NCBI GenBank assembly: GCA_913055155.1
Contig: CAJXJR010000002.1
Coordinates: 2,501-66,500, forward strand
Length of the DNA: 64,000 nucleotides
Origin: an uncultured Erythrobacter sp.
Lineage (GTDB): Bacteria; Pseudomonadota; Alphaproteobacteria; Sphingomonadales; Sphingomonadaceae
Reading direction: 5' to 3'
The notes below the pieces were generated by a model, which was given only the letters and a program-made list of their open reading frames with translations, was not told the origin of the DNA and did no database searches. Positions 18,929 to 27,271 of this stretch are shown here, piece after piece (the first letter of the stretch is position 1; each line of letters opens with the position of its first letter). The translations under genes were made by a program, and so were the position numbers.

Positions 18929-20776
18929 CTACAGGCCCAGCGCCACCGCACCCCAGTAGGTCGCGCCTGCCGCGAGGTAGGCAAGGCCGAACAGGTAGGC
19001 GACCATGAAGGCCGGCCATTTCCACCCGTTGGTCTCGCGCTTGGCGACGGCGATGGTGGAAATGCACTGCGGCGCGAACACGAACCAGGCAAGGAAGGCC
19101 AGCGCCGTGGGCAGGCTCCACCCGCCCTGCAGGCGCGGGATCAGGCCGGCGGCCTCTTCCTCCTCGTCATCGGCGTTCACGGCGTATGTGGTGGCCAGAG
19201 CAGATACCGCCACTTCGCGCGCGGCCATGGCGGGAACGATGGCCAGGCTGATCTCGCGGTTGAAGCCGATCGGCTCCAGCACGACGTGCAGTCCGTCCGC
19301 AACGTGCCCGGCAATGCTGGCATCCAGCTGGCTTTCGCCCGGCTCTGCCTTGGGAAAGCTCAGCAGCACCCACAGCGCGATGGTGGCGGCAAAGATGATC
19401 GTGCCCGCACGGCGCAGGAACACCCAGGCGCGTTGCCACAGGCCGATGGCCAGGTCGCGCAGCGGCGGCAGCTGATAGCGCGGCAATTCCATGATGAAAC
19501 CGCTCGCCCCGCCCTTCGTCACCGTGCGGCGCAGCACCAGCGCGACGACCATCGCGCCGATGATTCCGGCCACGTAGAGCGCGAACAGCACCAGCCCCTG
19601 CAGGCCGACGCCGGGCCCCACGCTCTCGGCGGGAATGAAAGCGGCGATGATGACGGCGTAGACAGGCAGGCGCGCCGAACAGGTCATCAGCGGAGCGACC
19701 AGGATAGTGGTCAGCCGGTCCTTCGGATCGGCAATCGCGCGAGTCGCCATGATCCCGGGGATGGCGCAGGCAAAGCTGGAGAGCAGCGGGATGAAGCTGC
19801 GACCGGACAAACCGACATAGGCCATCAGCCGGTCCATGATGAAAGCCGCACGGGCCATGTAGCCCGATTGCTCCATGGCCAGGATGAAGGCGAACAGAAT
19901 CACGATCTGCGGCAGGAACACGACGACGGAACCGACGCCCGTCAGCAAGCCTTCGGTCAGGAAATCGCGCACGATGCCGGGGGCCATGGCGCCTTCGACA
20001 AGGCCGATCACCGCAGTGATGGCGCCGTCCAGCGCATCGGCAAACGGCGTTGCCCAGGCGAACACCGCCTGGAAGATGACGAACAGCAGGGCGAACAGGA
20101 TCGGCGGGCCCAGCCACGGGTGCAACAACACCTTGTCGAGATGGGCGTGCAACCGGTGCTGCCCGCTTTCGGAGATGATCGCACCCTTGGCGATGTTGCG
20201 CGCCGCCAGCCGCCGCTCGGGCAGGGTCAGCGCGGCGACCTGGTGGCGCAGGCCCATGTCCTGCCCTTCGGCCTCGTTGATGGCGCCTGCCAGGGCCTCG
20301 AGCCCGCGCTTGCGCACGGCGACGGTGGAAACCACCGGCACGCCCAGCGCGGCAGACAGGGCATCGGGATCGATCGCCAACCCGTCACGCTCGGCCAGGT
20401 CGACCATGTTGAGCGCGATCACGGTGGGACGGCCCAGCCCGATCAGTTCCTGCGCGAAGACGAGGTGCTGTTCGAGGTTGGCGGCATCCACCACCACCAC
20501 GAGGACGTCGGGGACGGCCTCTCCGGGGAATTCGCCCTCGACCACCTGCCGGGTAACTTCCTCGTCCGGGCTGGCGGCATCGAGCGAGTAGGAGCCCGGC
20601 AAGTCGATCAGTTCCACCGGCTCGCCCGAAGGCAGGAACATGCGGCCCGCCTTGCGCTCCACGGTCACGCCGGGATAGTTGGCGATCTTCTGCCGCGCGC
20701 CGGTCAGCGCGTTGAACAGCGCGCTCTTGCCAGCGTTGGGGTTGCCCACCAGGGCAGCTGTGCGCAGCCTGCTCAT
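18929..20776 (-). CDS. feoB: FeoB, ferrous iron transporter
   Basis: This protein of 615 aa has an N-terminal G domain: G1 GNPNAGKSALFN, G2 GVTVERK, G3 IDLPGSYSL and G4 NMVD. It is followed by a polytopic membrane region with Gate and core motifs (FLPQIVILFAFILAMEQSGYMARAAFIMD, RSFIPLLSSFACAIPGIMATR). FeoB imports Fe2+ across the inner membrane. It is slightly shorter than E. coli FeoB (773 aa), within the range of alphaproteobacterial forms. The ATG overlaps the feoA stop by 4 bases. The Fur-like site upstream of feoA suggests iron control. No feoC is seen. Confidence 0.95.
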   Translation of the reverse strand: MSRLRTAALVGNPNAGKSALFNALTGARQKIANYPGVTVERKAGRMFLPSGEPVELIDLPGSYSLDAASPDEEVTRQVVEGEFPGEAVPDVLVVVVDAANLEQHLVFAQELIGLGRPTVIALNMVDLAERDGLAIDPDALSAALGVPVVSTVAVRKRGLEALAGAINEAEGQDMGLRHQVAALTLPERRLAARNIAKGAIISESGQHRLHAHLDKVLLHPWLGPPILFALLFVIFQAVFAWATPFADALDGAITAVIGLVEGAMAPGIVRDFLTEGLLTGVGSVVVFLPQIVILFAFILAMEQSGYMARAAFIMDRLMAYVGLSGRSFIPLLSSFACAIPGIMATRAIADPKDRLTTILVAPLMTCSARLPVYAVIIAAFIPAESVGPGVGLQGLVLFALYVAGIIGAMVVALVLRRTVTKGGASGFIMELPRYQLPPLRDLAIGLWQRAWVFLRRAGTIIFAATIALWVLLSFPKAEPGESQLDASIAGHVADGLHVVLEPIGFNREISLAIVPAMAAREVAVSALATTYAVNADDEEEEAAGLIPRLQGGWSLPTALAFLAWFVFAPQCISTIAVAKRETNGWKWPAFMVAYLFGLAYLAAGATYWGAVALGL

Positions 20777-21024
20777 ACCAGCTTCACCGCCATGGCCCTG
20801 GCGTGGACGCGGCGGATGGCCACGTTCATGCGGCCCACCATCAGCGCGATGGGATCGCGCCCCAGGAAAATGCCGCGATGGGCAATCGCCACGCGGGCAC
20901 CAACGTCGATGCCCAGCGCGCGCAGGCGCTTGGCTTCTTCGGGCGCCAGCGCGTCCCAGTCGACGCCGGTGATCTCCGCGCGTTCCAGCGGGGGAAGCGT
21001 ATCGAGGGTAAGGTTGTTATCCAC
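20773..21024 (-). CDS. feoA: FeoA, accessory protein for ferrous iron uptake
   Basis: The small SH3-like protein of 83 aa, with the pattern LRALGIDVGARVAIAHRGIFLGRDPIALMVGRMNVAIRR, matches FeoA. It is thought to interact with the FeoB G domain. It is translationally coupled to feoB (4-base overlap) and is the first gene of the pair. A Fur-like palindrome lies about 35-45 bases upstream. Confidence 0.9.
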   Translation of the reverse strand: MDNNLTLDTLPPLERAEITGVDWDALAPEEAKRLRALGIDVGARVAIAHRGIFLGRDPIALMVGRMNVAIRRVHARAMAVKLV

Positions 21025-21056
21025 GGCAAGGTCCGGTGCCAGAGCGGCGCGCTAAT

Positions 21057-21071
21057 TGCAACTGATTATCA
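21057..21071. promoter_or_regulatory. Candidate Fur box upstream of feoAB
   Basis: The 15-base element TGCAACTGATTATCA fits the 7-1-7 inverted-repeat form of Fur sites. The right half ATTATCA is perfect; the left half matches TGATAAT at four of seven positions. It sits in an AT-rich stretch just upstream of feoA, where iron repression is expected. Only the sequence match supports it. Confidence 0.45.
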
Positions 21072-21097
21072 ATAGAGAATGACGACGGGATGCAGCG

Positions 21098-21763
21098 TCA
21101 GTTCTGCGGATAGCGCAGCCGGCCAAGGAAGCGCGCGACATCGAAGTGTTCGCGGTCCTTGCCCAGCAGCTGGGCCTTGGCCTTTTCGAACTTCATCACC
21201 CCTTCGATGCGACGATCGAGGAAGGCGCGAGTCTCGGCCTTACCTTCGCTCTCGTCACCGGCGAACACCGCCAGCGTGGCGCCGTAGATCGAGGCGAGGA
21301 TCGCGCGCTTGGTGTAGTGGTTGTAATCGGTGGCGGTATCGCCGGCCAACCGCCACATCTTGTCCGCGCTGGACCAGCCCTGCTTCAGCGCGCGGGCAGC
21401 GTTGCGCGGCATGGCCTGGATGGCAGCGGCGCGGCGCAACGATTCCTCCAACCCCTCGATCGCCTGCAGGCGGAACCACACCAGCGTGCGGATCTTCTCG
21501 CGAATCGGCAGCTTGTCCAGCCGTCCGTCGGCAAATTCGGCTTCCATCCTGGCGTCGACCGAGGCGACCCAGGCATCGATCATGTCCATCGGCCCGCCCT
21601 TGAAGGCAAACCGGGCAACTGCGGGATCGATGCCTTCGATCTCGGCAGCCGAAACCAGCGCCGCGTCGCTCCAGCCGTCGAACATAGCGGCCATGGCGAT
21701 TTCCGGCGCCAGTGCCAGCCGCAATTCGTCCAGCGTGGCGTCCTGTAGGTCGACCTCGGCCAT
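21098..21763 (-). CDS. COQ9 family protein (ubiquinone biosynthesis)
   Basis: The protein is 221 aa. Features typical of COQ9 are the helical start with LAPEIAMAAMFDGWSDAALVSAAEIEGIDP, KIRTLVWFRLQAIEG, and the C-terminal block TATDYNHYTKRAILASIYGATLAVFAGDES. COQ9 is a TetR-fold lipid-binding protein that helps the COQ7 hydroxylase in ubiquinone synthesis. Its start overlaps the stop of the upstream ankyrin gene by one base (TGATG), so the two are probably co-translated. Confidence 0.9.
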   Translation of the reverse strand: MAEVDLQDATLDELRLALAPEIAMAAMFDGWSDAALVSAAEIEGIDPAVARFAFKGGPMDMIDAWVASVDARMEAEFADGRLDKLPIREKIRTLVWFRLQAIEGLEESLRRAAAIQAMPRNAARALKQGWSSADKMWRLAGDTATDYNHYTKRAILASIYGATLAVFAGDESEGKAETRAFLDRRIEGVMKFEKAKAQLLGKDREHFDVARFLGRLRYPQN

Positions 21764-22398
21764 CAGAAGACCGGACCGTAGATGCGCGCCTCGCCCTCGG
21801 ACTCGTCGGGCTCGTTGCTCTCGATGGCGTTGAGCACGCGGGCGGAAACACCCGGCATAGAGGCATAGTCGCGCGCGGTGCGCCCGGCGTTGTCGGCCCG
21901 GTCGGGGTCGGCCCCGGCAGCCACCAGCACGCCGATCAGCTCCACGTTGCGGGCGTGCACGGCGGCGATCAGCGGGGTCTCGCCGGTCTCGTTGGCGATA
22001 TCCAGTCGCGCACCGCCTTCCACCAGCGCTTCCACGCCTTCCACCCAGCCCAGTTGCGCGGCGGCGATCAGCGGCGTGCGGCCCTGGTTGTCCGCGATGT
22101 TGGGGTTGGCGCCTTCCTGCAGCAGGAACTGTGTCCAGGTCAGGTCGCGGCGCTCCACGGTGATGTGCAGCCCGGTCTCGCCCGTGGAGAGATCGCGGGC
22201 ATTGACGACGGTGGAGCCGGGCGCGTTGAGCATCTCTGTCGCATCGTCGCCTTCGCGGTTCTTCACCGCCTGCAGGAACTGGTACCCTTCGGAATAGAGT
22301 TGGGCACCTGCCGGCACGGCCATGCCGATCGTAACCGACCCGAACGCGGCAAGGGCTGCCGCTGCCATCGTAAACTGTCGAAAGGGGGCGCGAGCCAC
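21763..22398 (-). CDS. Exported ankyrin-repeat protein
   Basis: The product is about 211 aa. After an N-terminal signal (AAAALAAFGSVTIGMAVPAGA) it has three to four ankyrin repeats, for example NPNIADNQGRTPLIAAAQLGWVEGVEALVEGGA and DIANETGETPLIAAVHARNVELIGVLVAAGADPD. Ankyrin repeats bind proteins; the partner in the periplasm is unknown. GTG 22398 is chosen because AGGAG lies 7 bases upstream; a TTG 18 bases further would overlap that site. It is the first gene of a two-gene unit with the COQ9 gene. Confidence 0.85.
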   Translation of the reverse strand: MARAPFRQFTMAAAALAAFGSVTIGMAVPAGAQLYSEGYQFLQAVKNREGDDATEMLNAPGSTVVNARDLSTGETGLHITVERRDLTWTQFLLQEGANPNIADNQGRTPLIAAAQLGWVEGVEALVEGGARLDIANETGETPLIAAVHARNVELIGVLVAAGADPDRADNAGRTARDYASMPGVSARVLNAIESNEPDESEGEARIYGPVF

Positions 22399-22494
22399 TT
22401 TCGCTTCTCCTGTCAATTTAAGTGCGCAAAATCCCCGCAGTCGGGCGGGACTCGCCTTGCGAAAGCCGCGTTAGCAGAGCATGAACGCTTCGTC

Positions 22495-23112
22495 ATGCCC
22501 GCACGTATTCCGGTTGTCGCCTCCGTCCTCCTCGCCCTGTCCCTTGCTGCCTGCGACAGCGGGGCAAACCAGCCGCCCGTCACCGACGCGCCGCTCTACG
22601 GCAGCGCGCTGACGGGCGAATACAACCTCGTCGACAAGAACGGCGACCCGGTCAGCAGCAGCGATTTCGCCGGGCGCTACCAGCTGATCTATTTCGGCTA
22701 TGCCTATTGCCCCAACGTCTGCCCGTTCGACATGACCCGGATGGTGGCCGGCTACAACCTGTTCGCCGAGGAACACCCGGACCTGGCCGACGACGTGCAG
22801 CCGATCTTCATCACGGTCGATCCCGAACGCGACACGCCGGAAAAGGTGGGCGAATATGCCGCGGCCTTTTCCGACAAGCTGATCGGCCTCACCGGCACGC
22901 AGGAACAGATCGAGGCGGCGGCCGAGGCGTTCTTCTTCTCCTACTACCGCATCGACCCGGTGGAGGAAGGCGGAGAATACGATATCCAGCACCCCAGCGT
23001 GGGCTACCTGGTCGACCGCGCGGGCGAGCCGATGGCGCTGATCCCGGTCGAGCAATCGCGCGAAGCCGTGGCGGAAGAGCTGGAGAAATGGGTGCGCCCG
23101 GCCGATGGCTGA
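22495..23112 (+). CDS. SCO family copper chaperone (SCO1/SenC/PrrC)
   Basis: The lipoprotein of 205 aa has lipobox SLAAC and a thioredoxin-like fold. The copper ligands Cys-x3-Cys are in YCPNVCPFD, and the third ligand His is probably in [12 protein letters not shown] proteins deliver copper to the CuA site of cytochrome c oxidase, or act as thiol reductases, in the periplasm. The segment [12 protein letters not shown] is a family landmark. It overlaps the YcgN gene by 8 bases. Confidence 0.92.
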   Translation: MPARIPVVASVLLALSLAACDSGANQPPVTDAPLYGSALTGEYNLVDKNGDPVSSSDFAGRYQLIYFGYAYCPNVCPFDMTRMVAGYNLFAEEHPDLADDVQPIFITVDPERDTPEKVGEYAAAFSDKLIGLTGTQEQIEAAAEAFFFSYYRIDPVEEGGEYDIQHPSVGYLVDRAGEPMALIPVEQSREAVAEELEKWVRPADG

Positions 23113-23554
23113 CCTGCGCAACCGCTTCTGGGAGCTGGAGCTGGACGAGCTCTCGCGTCCGGAATGGGAAGCGCTGTGCGACGGTTGCGGGCGCTGCTGC
23201 CTGCACAAGCTGGAAGACGAGGACACCGGCGAGATCGTCGAGACCAATGTCGCCTGCAAGCTGCTCGACACCGGCACCGCGCAGTGCCGCGACTATCGCC
23301 ACCGCAAGGCCTTCGTGCCCGATTGCCTGCGGCTGACGCCAAAGCTGGTGAAGGAGGTGCCGTGGCTGCCGCCCACCTGCGCCTATGTGCGCCGCGCCGA
23401 AGGCAAGCCGCTGCCGCGCTGGCACCACCTGCTGACCGGCAGCCGCGATGCCATGCTGGAAGCGGGCGCCAGCGTCGCCGGGCGCTGCATCAGCGAAACC
23501 GTGGCCGGACCGCTGGAACACCACGTGGTCGAATGGGACGACGAAGACGCATGA
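23105..23554 (+). CDS. YcgN family cysteine-cluster protein (UPF0260)
   Basis: The 149-aa protein has the CxxCxxCC motif ([15 protein letters not shown]) and further Cys at [21 protein letters not shown] and PPTCAY. The pattern matches YcgN/UPF0260, thought to bind a metal or Fe-S cluster; the reaction is unknown. It overlaps the SCO gene by 8 bases and the downstream metallopeptidase by ATGA, forming a tightly packed operon of three. Confidence 0.9.
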   Translation: MADLRNRFWELELDELSRPEWEALCDGCGRCCLHKLEDEDTGEIVETNVACKLLDTGTAQCRDYRHRKAFVPDCLRLTPKLVKEVPWLPPTCAYVRRAEGKPLPRWHHLLTGSRDAMLEAGASVAGRCISETVAGPLEHHVVEWDDEDA

Positions 23555-24285
23555 TCGACTGGCTGCGCGACGAATACCAGGCTCCGGCCATAGAGATCGA
23601 CGGGCAATCGATCCCCGTTGCCGTGCGCCGCCATGCCCGCGCCAAGCGGCTGACCATGCGACTGGCGCCGGACGGCAGCGAGGTACGCATCACCCTGCCC
23701 ACCTGGGGCCGCACGCTGGATGCCGTCGCCTTCGCGCACGCGCGCAGTGAATGGATCGCCGCGCAGCTGGCCAAGGTGCCCCGGCGCGTGGCCGTAAGCG
23801 ACGGCGAGCACATCGCCTATCGCGGATCGCCCATGCGGATCGCGTGGGACGCCGGGGCCGGTCGCAAGGTGCTGGCCGAAGGCGACGTGCTGCGCGTCGG
23901 CGGGCCGGAAGACGGGCTGCAAGGCCGCGTGCGCCGCTGGCTGGAAGGCGAAGCACTGCGGCTGTGCGCGGACGACCTCGCCTTCTATTGCCAGCGTGGC
24001 AACCTGCCCCGGCCCGACCTGCGCCTGTCGCGCGCACAGCGGCGCTGGGGATCGTGCTCGGGCAACAACCGCTCCGGGCGCTGCATCCGCATCAACTGGC
24101 GCCTGGTGATGGCGCCCGACCATGTGCGCCGCTCGGTCGTGGCGCACGAGGTCGCGCACCTTGTCCATTTCGACCACTCGCCCGCCTTCCACGCACTGCT
24201 GGGCGACCTGTTCGAAGGCGAACTGGCCGCCGCCGACGGCTGGCTGAAGCGCGAGGGCCGCTCGCTTTACGCCGCCTTCGGCTGA
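23551..24285 (+). CDS. YgjP-like zinc metallopeptidase (M48/SprT-like, DUF45)
   Basis: The product is 244 aa. The C-terminal half has the zinc motif [16 protein letters not shown] (HExxH with a downstream His) and the family block [26 protein letters not shown]. The N-terminal half ([25 protein letters not shown]) is the beta-rich part typical of YgjP. No signal peptide, so it is probably cytoplasmic. Its start overlaps the YcgN stop (ATGA). Confidence 0.9.
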   Translation: MIDWLRDEYQAPAIEIDGQSIPVAVRRHARAKRLTMRLAPDGSEVRITLPTWGRTLDAVAFAHARSEWIAAQLAKVPRRVAVSDGEHIAYRGSPMRIAWDAGAGRKVLAEGDVLRVGGPEDGLQGRVRRWLEGEALRLCADDLAFYCQRGNLPRPDLRLSRAQRRWGSCSGNNRSGRCIRINWRLVMAPDHVRRSVVAHEVAHLVHFDHSPAFHALLGDLFEGELAAADGWLKREGRSLYAAFG

Positions 24286-24329
24286 GCAATTACTGGCGAA
24301 ACGTCAGCAGCATCCCTATTCAGGCACGC

Positions 24330-24797
24330 ATGAAAGGTTTTTTCCGCCGCATATCGCCGCGCCGCGCGGTTACCGACTTTCACGAGCAGTGGAAGCAGCC
24401 GACCCCGCACCGCTGGCAGATCCTGGGCGTGGCCATGGCTGCCACCTTCGCGGTGTTCATGCTGTTCATCCCGGAAAGCTATCGCGCGGACCCGGAACTG
24501 CCAGAGGTTATCTATATCTCCACCTTCGAGGACGGGCGCAGCGAGGCGGAGATCATCGCCTCCAACTGCGCCAACCAGCAGCTGAAGGACCAGTTACAGG
24601 AACTGATCGAGGCCAGCGAGGAACGCCGGCGCGAACTGTACAAGGCGCTGGGCCGCGCGACCTTCATCGATGTGGAGGCGATGGAGGCCGAGATCGAGGC
24701 CGAGCAGGCTGCCGCGGCTGACGAGGGCACCGAACCGACGCCCGAGGAAGTGGCGCTGTCGGTGGAGGAATACTGTTCGCGTGCCACCGCCAACTGA
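24330..24797 (+). CDS. Small single-pass membrane protein of unknown function
   Basis: The protein is 155 aa. It has a basic cytoplasmic N-terminus (MKGFFRRISPRRAV), one membrane helix (GVAMAATFAVFMLFIP), and a periplasmic acidic helical part with coiled-coil character (LKDQLQELIEASEERRRELYKALGR ... VEAMEAEIEAEQAAAADE). It overlaps the presumed GTG start of ribD by 17 bases, so it is likely co-transcribed with the riboflavin genes. I do not recognise a family. Confidence 0.65.
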   Translation: MKGFFRRISPRRAVTDFHEQWKQPTPHRWQILGVAMAATFAVFMLFIPESYRADPELPEVIYISTFEDGRSEAEIIASNCANQQLKDQLQELIEASEERRRELYKALGRATFIDVEAMEAEIEAEQAAAADEGTEPTPEEVALSVEEYCSRATAN

Positions 24798-25755
24798 GGA
24801 TACCCGCTGGATGGCGGCAGCTGCCGCGCTGGCCGAACGGGCAAGGCCGCTGGCCAGCCCCAATCCCGGTGTCGGGGCGCTGGTCGTGAAGGACGGGGTG
24901 CTTGCCGGGCGCGGCTGGACCATGCCCGGCGGCCGCCCCCATGCAGAAGCCGTGGCGCTGGCCATGGCGGGAGGGGCTGCGCGCGGCGCCACGCTCTATG
25001 TGACGCTGGAACCGTGCGCCCATGTCTCGCCGCGCGGCCCCGCCTGTGCCGACCTTGTCGCCCAGGCCGGCCTGGGCCGCGTGGTTATCGGCATGCGCGA
25101 TCCCGATCCGCGCACCGCGGGCGACGGCATCGCGCGGCTGGAGGCAGCAGGCGCCAAGGTTACCGTTCTGGGCTGGGAAGCGGCGGCGCTGGGCCTTTCG
25201 GGCCATGCCACATGGCTCGCCAAGGGCCGCCCGCACGTGACGCTGAAGCTCGCCATGTCGCTGGACGGCTGCATCGCCACTGCCACCGGCGAAAGCCAGT
25301 GGATCACCGGCGCCGCAGCGCGCGCGCACGGCCACCGCGAACGCGCACGGGCCGATGCCATACTGGTGGGCGGCGGCACCCTGCGCGCCGACAATCCGCG
25401 GCTCGACGTGCGCCTGCCCGGCCTCGAAGCCCGCTCGCCCCGGCGCGTGGCGCTGACCTCCGGCGAGGTGCCGCAGGGCTGGCTGGCGATCCGCGCGCCA
25501 GAGGCCATCGCCGAGCTGGAAGGCGTGCGCTACCTGATGGTGGAAGGCGGCGCGCAAACCGCTTCGGCTTTCCTTGCCGCTGGGCTTGTCGACCGCCTGC
25601 TGGTCTATCGCGCGCCCGTGCTGCTGGGCGGTGGCACGCCGGCCGTGGGCAATATCGGCCACGACACGCTGGAGGCGGCCTTTGCCGACAGGCTGGTGCT
25701 CCAGGAACGCCGGCTGCTTGGCAGCGACACACTGGAAGTCTATCAGCGCGGCTGA
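24781..25755 (+). CDS. ribD: RibD, riboflavin deaminase/reductase
   Basis: This bifunctional protein of about 324 aa catalyses deamination, then reduction, of the GTP-derived pyrimidine. The deaminase domain has the zinc motif HAEAVALAM and EPCAHVSPRGPACADLV, preceded by NPGVGALVV. The reductase domain starts around residue 145 (RPHVTLKLAMSLDGCIA) and contains GGGTLRADNPRLDVR and LMVEGG. It is shorter than E. coli RibD (367 aa) mostly in the reductase half. GTG 24781 is chosen because family members have residues such as EDTRWM before the first helix and GGAGG lies upstream; ATG 24811 is the alternative. ribE follows. Confidence 0.9.
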   Translation: MPPPTEDTRWMAAAAALAERARPLASPNPGVGALVVKDGVLAGRGWTMPGGRPHAEAVALAMAGGAARGATLYVTLEPCAHVSPRGPACADLVAQAGLGRVVIGMRDPDPRTAGDGIARLEAAGAKVTVLGWEAAALGLSGHATWLAKGRPHVTLKLAMSLDGCIATATGESQWITGAAARAHGHRERARADAILVGGGTLRADNPRLDVRLPGLEARSPRRVALTSGEVPQGWLAIRAPEAIAELEGVRYLMVEGGAQTASAFLAAGLVDRLLVYRAPVLLGGGTPAVGNIGHDTLEAAFADRLVLQERRLLGSDTLEVYQRG

Positions 25756-25773
25756 CTGGAAAAGGGGCCCTGA

Positions 25774-26394
25774 ATGTTCACCGGCATCGTCACCGCCATC
25801 GGTACCATCGACACCATCGAGCAGCGCGGCGACCTGCGCCTGACCATCGCCTGTCCGCTGGACCCGGCGGAGATCGATATCGGTGCCTCAATTGCCTGTT
25901 CGGGCGTGTGCCTGACCGTGGTGGATCGCGGCGGGACGAAAGGCGATGCGCATTTCGTGGTCGACGTATCGGCGGAAACCACTAGCTGCACCGCCGCGCA
26001 GATGTGGCGCGAAGGCGCGCGCCTCAATCTTGAGCCTTCCTTGCGGCTGGGCGACGAGCTGGGCGGTCACATCGTCACCGGCCATGTCGATGCCGTGGGC
26101 CGCGTGGCCGACTGGCAGCCCGAAGGCGATTCGATGCGCCTTACCATCGCCGCGCCGGGAGAGCTGGCGCCGTTCATCGCGCCCAAGGGATCGATCACCG
26201 TCAACGGCGTTTCGCTGACGGTCAATTCGGTGGAAGACCGCGACGACGGCACGGTGCACTTCGGCCTCAACATCATCCCGCACACCGCCGATGTCACCAC
26301 GCTGGGCGAACTGGCACAGGATGCCGAGGTGAACCTGGAGGTCGACACGATTGCGCGTTACCTGCACCGGATGCAGGCGCTGCGGGCGGGCTAG
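25774..26394 (+). CDS. ribE: Riboflavin synthase, alpha subunit
   Basis: The product is 206 aa, made of two similar lumazine-binding beta-barrel halves. It starts MFTGIVTAIGTID, the invariant N-terminus. The halves carry SIACSGVCLTVVD and SITVNGVSLTVNS, and between them LGGHIVTGHVDAVG. It dismutates two lumazines to riboflavin as the final step. It follows ribD by 18 bases. The stop and that of the next convergent gene lie within the palindrome GGCTAGG-C-CCTAGCC (26389-26403). Confidence 0.95.
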   Translation: MFTGIVTAIGTIDTIEQRGDLRLTIACPLDPAEIDIGASIACSGVCLTVVDRGGTKGDAHFVVDVSAETTSCTAAQMWREGARLNLEPSLRLGDELGGHIVTGHVDAVGRVADWQPEGDSMRLTIAAPGELAPFIAPKGSITVNGVSLTVNSVEDRDDGTVHFGLNIIPHTADVTTLGELAQDAEVNLEVDTIARYLHRMQALRAG

Positions 26395-26397
26395 GCC

Positions 26398-26649
26398 CTA
26401 GCCGAACAGCCGCGCGAACAGGCCGCGCCCACGACGGGTAGGCTTTTGCGCCTCGGCGATTTCGAACAGGTAGTTGCCCAGTTGCAGGGCCTGCTGCCTG
26501 TCCATCACGTAAAAATGCGAATGCACATCGCCACGGTCGTGCGGCGGTGCCTTGTCGACGCTTTGCATCCGCAGCATCAGGCGATCACCCTGCACGCTGG
26601 TGGTCCAGCCCACCAGCGCGCCGTAATCCTCTCTCGGTCGGCTTGCCAC
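26398..26649 (-). CDS. Small conserved-looking protein of unknown function
   Basis: The product is 83 aa. It has an 'YGALVGWTTSVQGDRLMLRMQSVDKAPPHDRGDVHSHFYVMDRQQALQLGNYLFEIA' body and a basic C-terminus (RRGRGLFARLFG). No signal or membrane helix is seen. Codon use is like the neighbours, and the even spacing from the convergent ribE (3 bases) supports a real gene. I cannot name a function. Confidence 0.6.
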   Translation of the reverse strand: MASRPREDYGALVGWTTSVQGDRLMLRMQSVDKAPPHDRGDVHSHFYVMDRQQALQLGNYLFEIAEAQKPTRRGRGLFARLFG

Positions 26650-26762
26650 GATTGTCTCTCCCCGGCTTTACCTGGGCAGCAGACTTACGGCGATTCCGCA
26701 TCGCTGCAAACACGCCGGTCATGGCTGTCCTACAGCGAGGCAGCTGACGCAGGCTGGCGCCC

Positions 26763-27221
26763 ATGCCGACAGCCATCGCCCAAAGGCGCCGCCGCCCGCC
26801 GTTCTTCCACCCCGTACCGCTGCGTGCCCGCAAGGATGGCTGGACGCCCGCGCGCCAGTGCGCCTTCCTCGGCCATCTCTACCTGACGGGCAGCGTCAGC
26901 GCCGCTGCGCGCGCAGTAGGGATGAGCCGGATGAGCGCCTATCGCCTGCGTCGGCGTGCCGATGCAGCCAGCTTCGCCCATGCGTGGGACGTGGTGCTTA
27001 CCCCGCCTGGCAAGGGCCGCATCGCAAACCAGGTCGATTGGCGAAAGGTTACAGATGAAGAGCTGTCTCGCCGCGTCGACGTGGGCCTGGTCGCGCCGCT
27101 GATCCATCGTCGCCGGATCATGGGCATGCGCCGGAAAGCCGACAATTCCGCGCTTTTGCGGCTGCTCCGGCGGCTGGCCGCAGCGCCAGCGCCGGCTACC
27201 GAACGGCAGCCGGGTGGATGA
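26763..27221 (+). CDS. Small basic helix-turn-helix protein
   Basis: The protein has 152 aa. Residues about 38-62 (LTGSVSAAARAVGMSRMSAYRLRRR) form a helix-turn-helix like those of transposase or terminase-related small DNA-binding proteins. The N-terminus (AQRRRRPPFFHPVPLRARKDG) and C-terminus are very basic. No partner or operator is visible. The 113-base gap upstream holds nothing I can name. A role as a transcription factor is inference. Confidence 0.65.
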   Translation: MPTAIAQRRRRPPFFHPVPLRARKDGWTPARQCAFLGHLYLTGSVSAAARAVGMSRMSAYRLRRRADAASFAHAWDVVLTPPGKGRIANQVDWRKVTDEELSRRVDVGLVAPLIHRRRIMGMRRKADNSALLRLLRRLAAAPAPATERQPGG

Positions 27222-27271
27222 TGGCGAACTTTTTCAAAACACCCCTTTGGGCGTTCCACGATAACGGCGCG

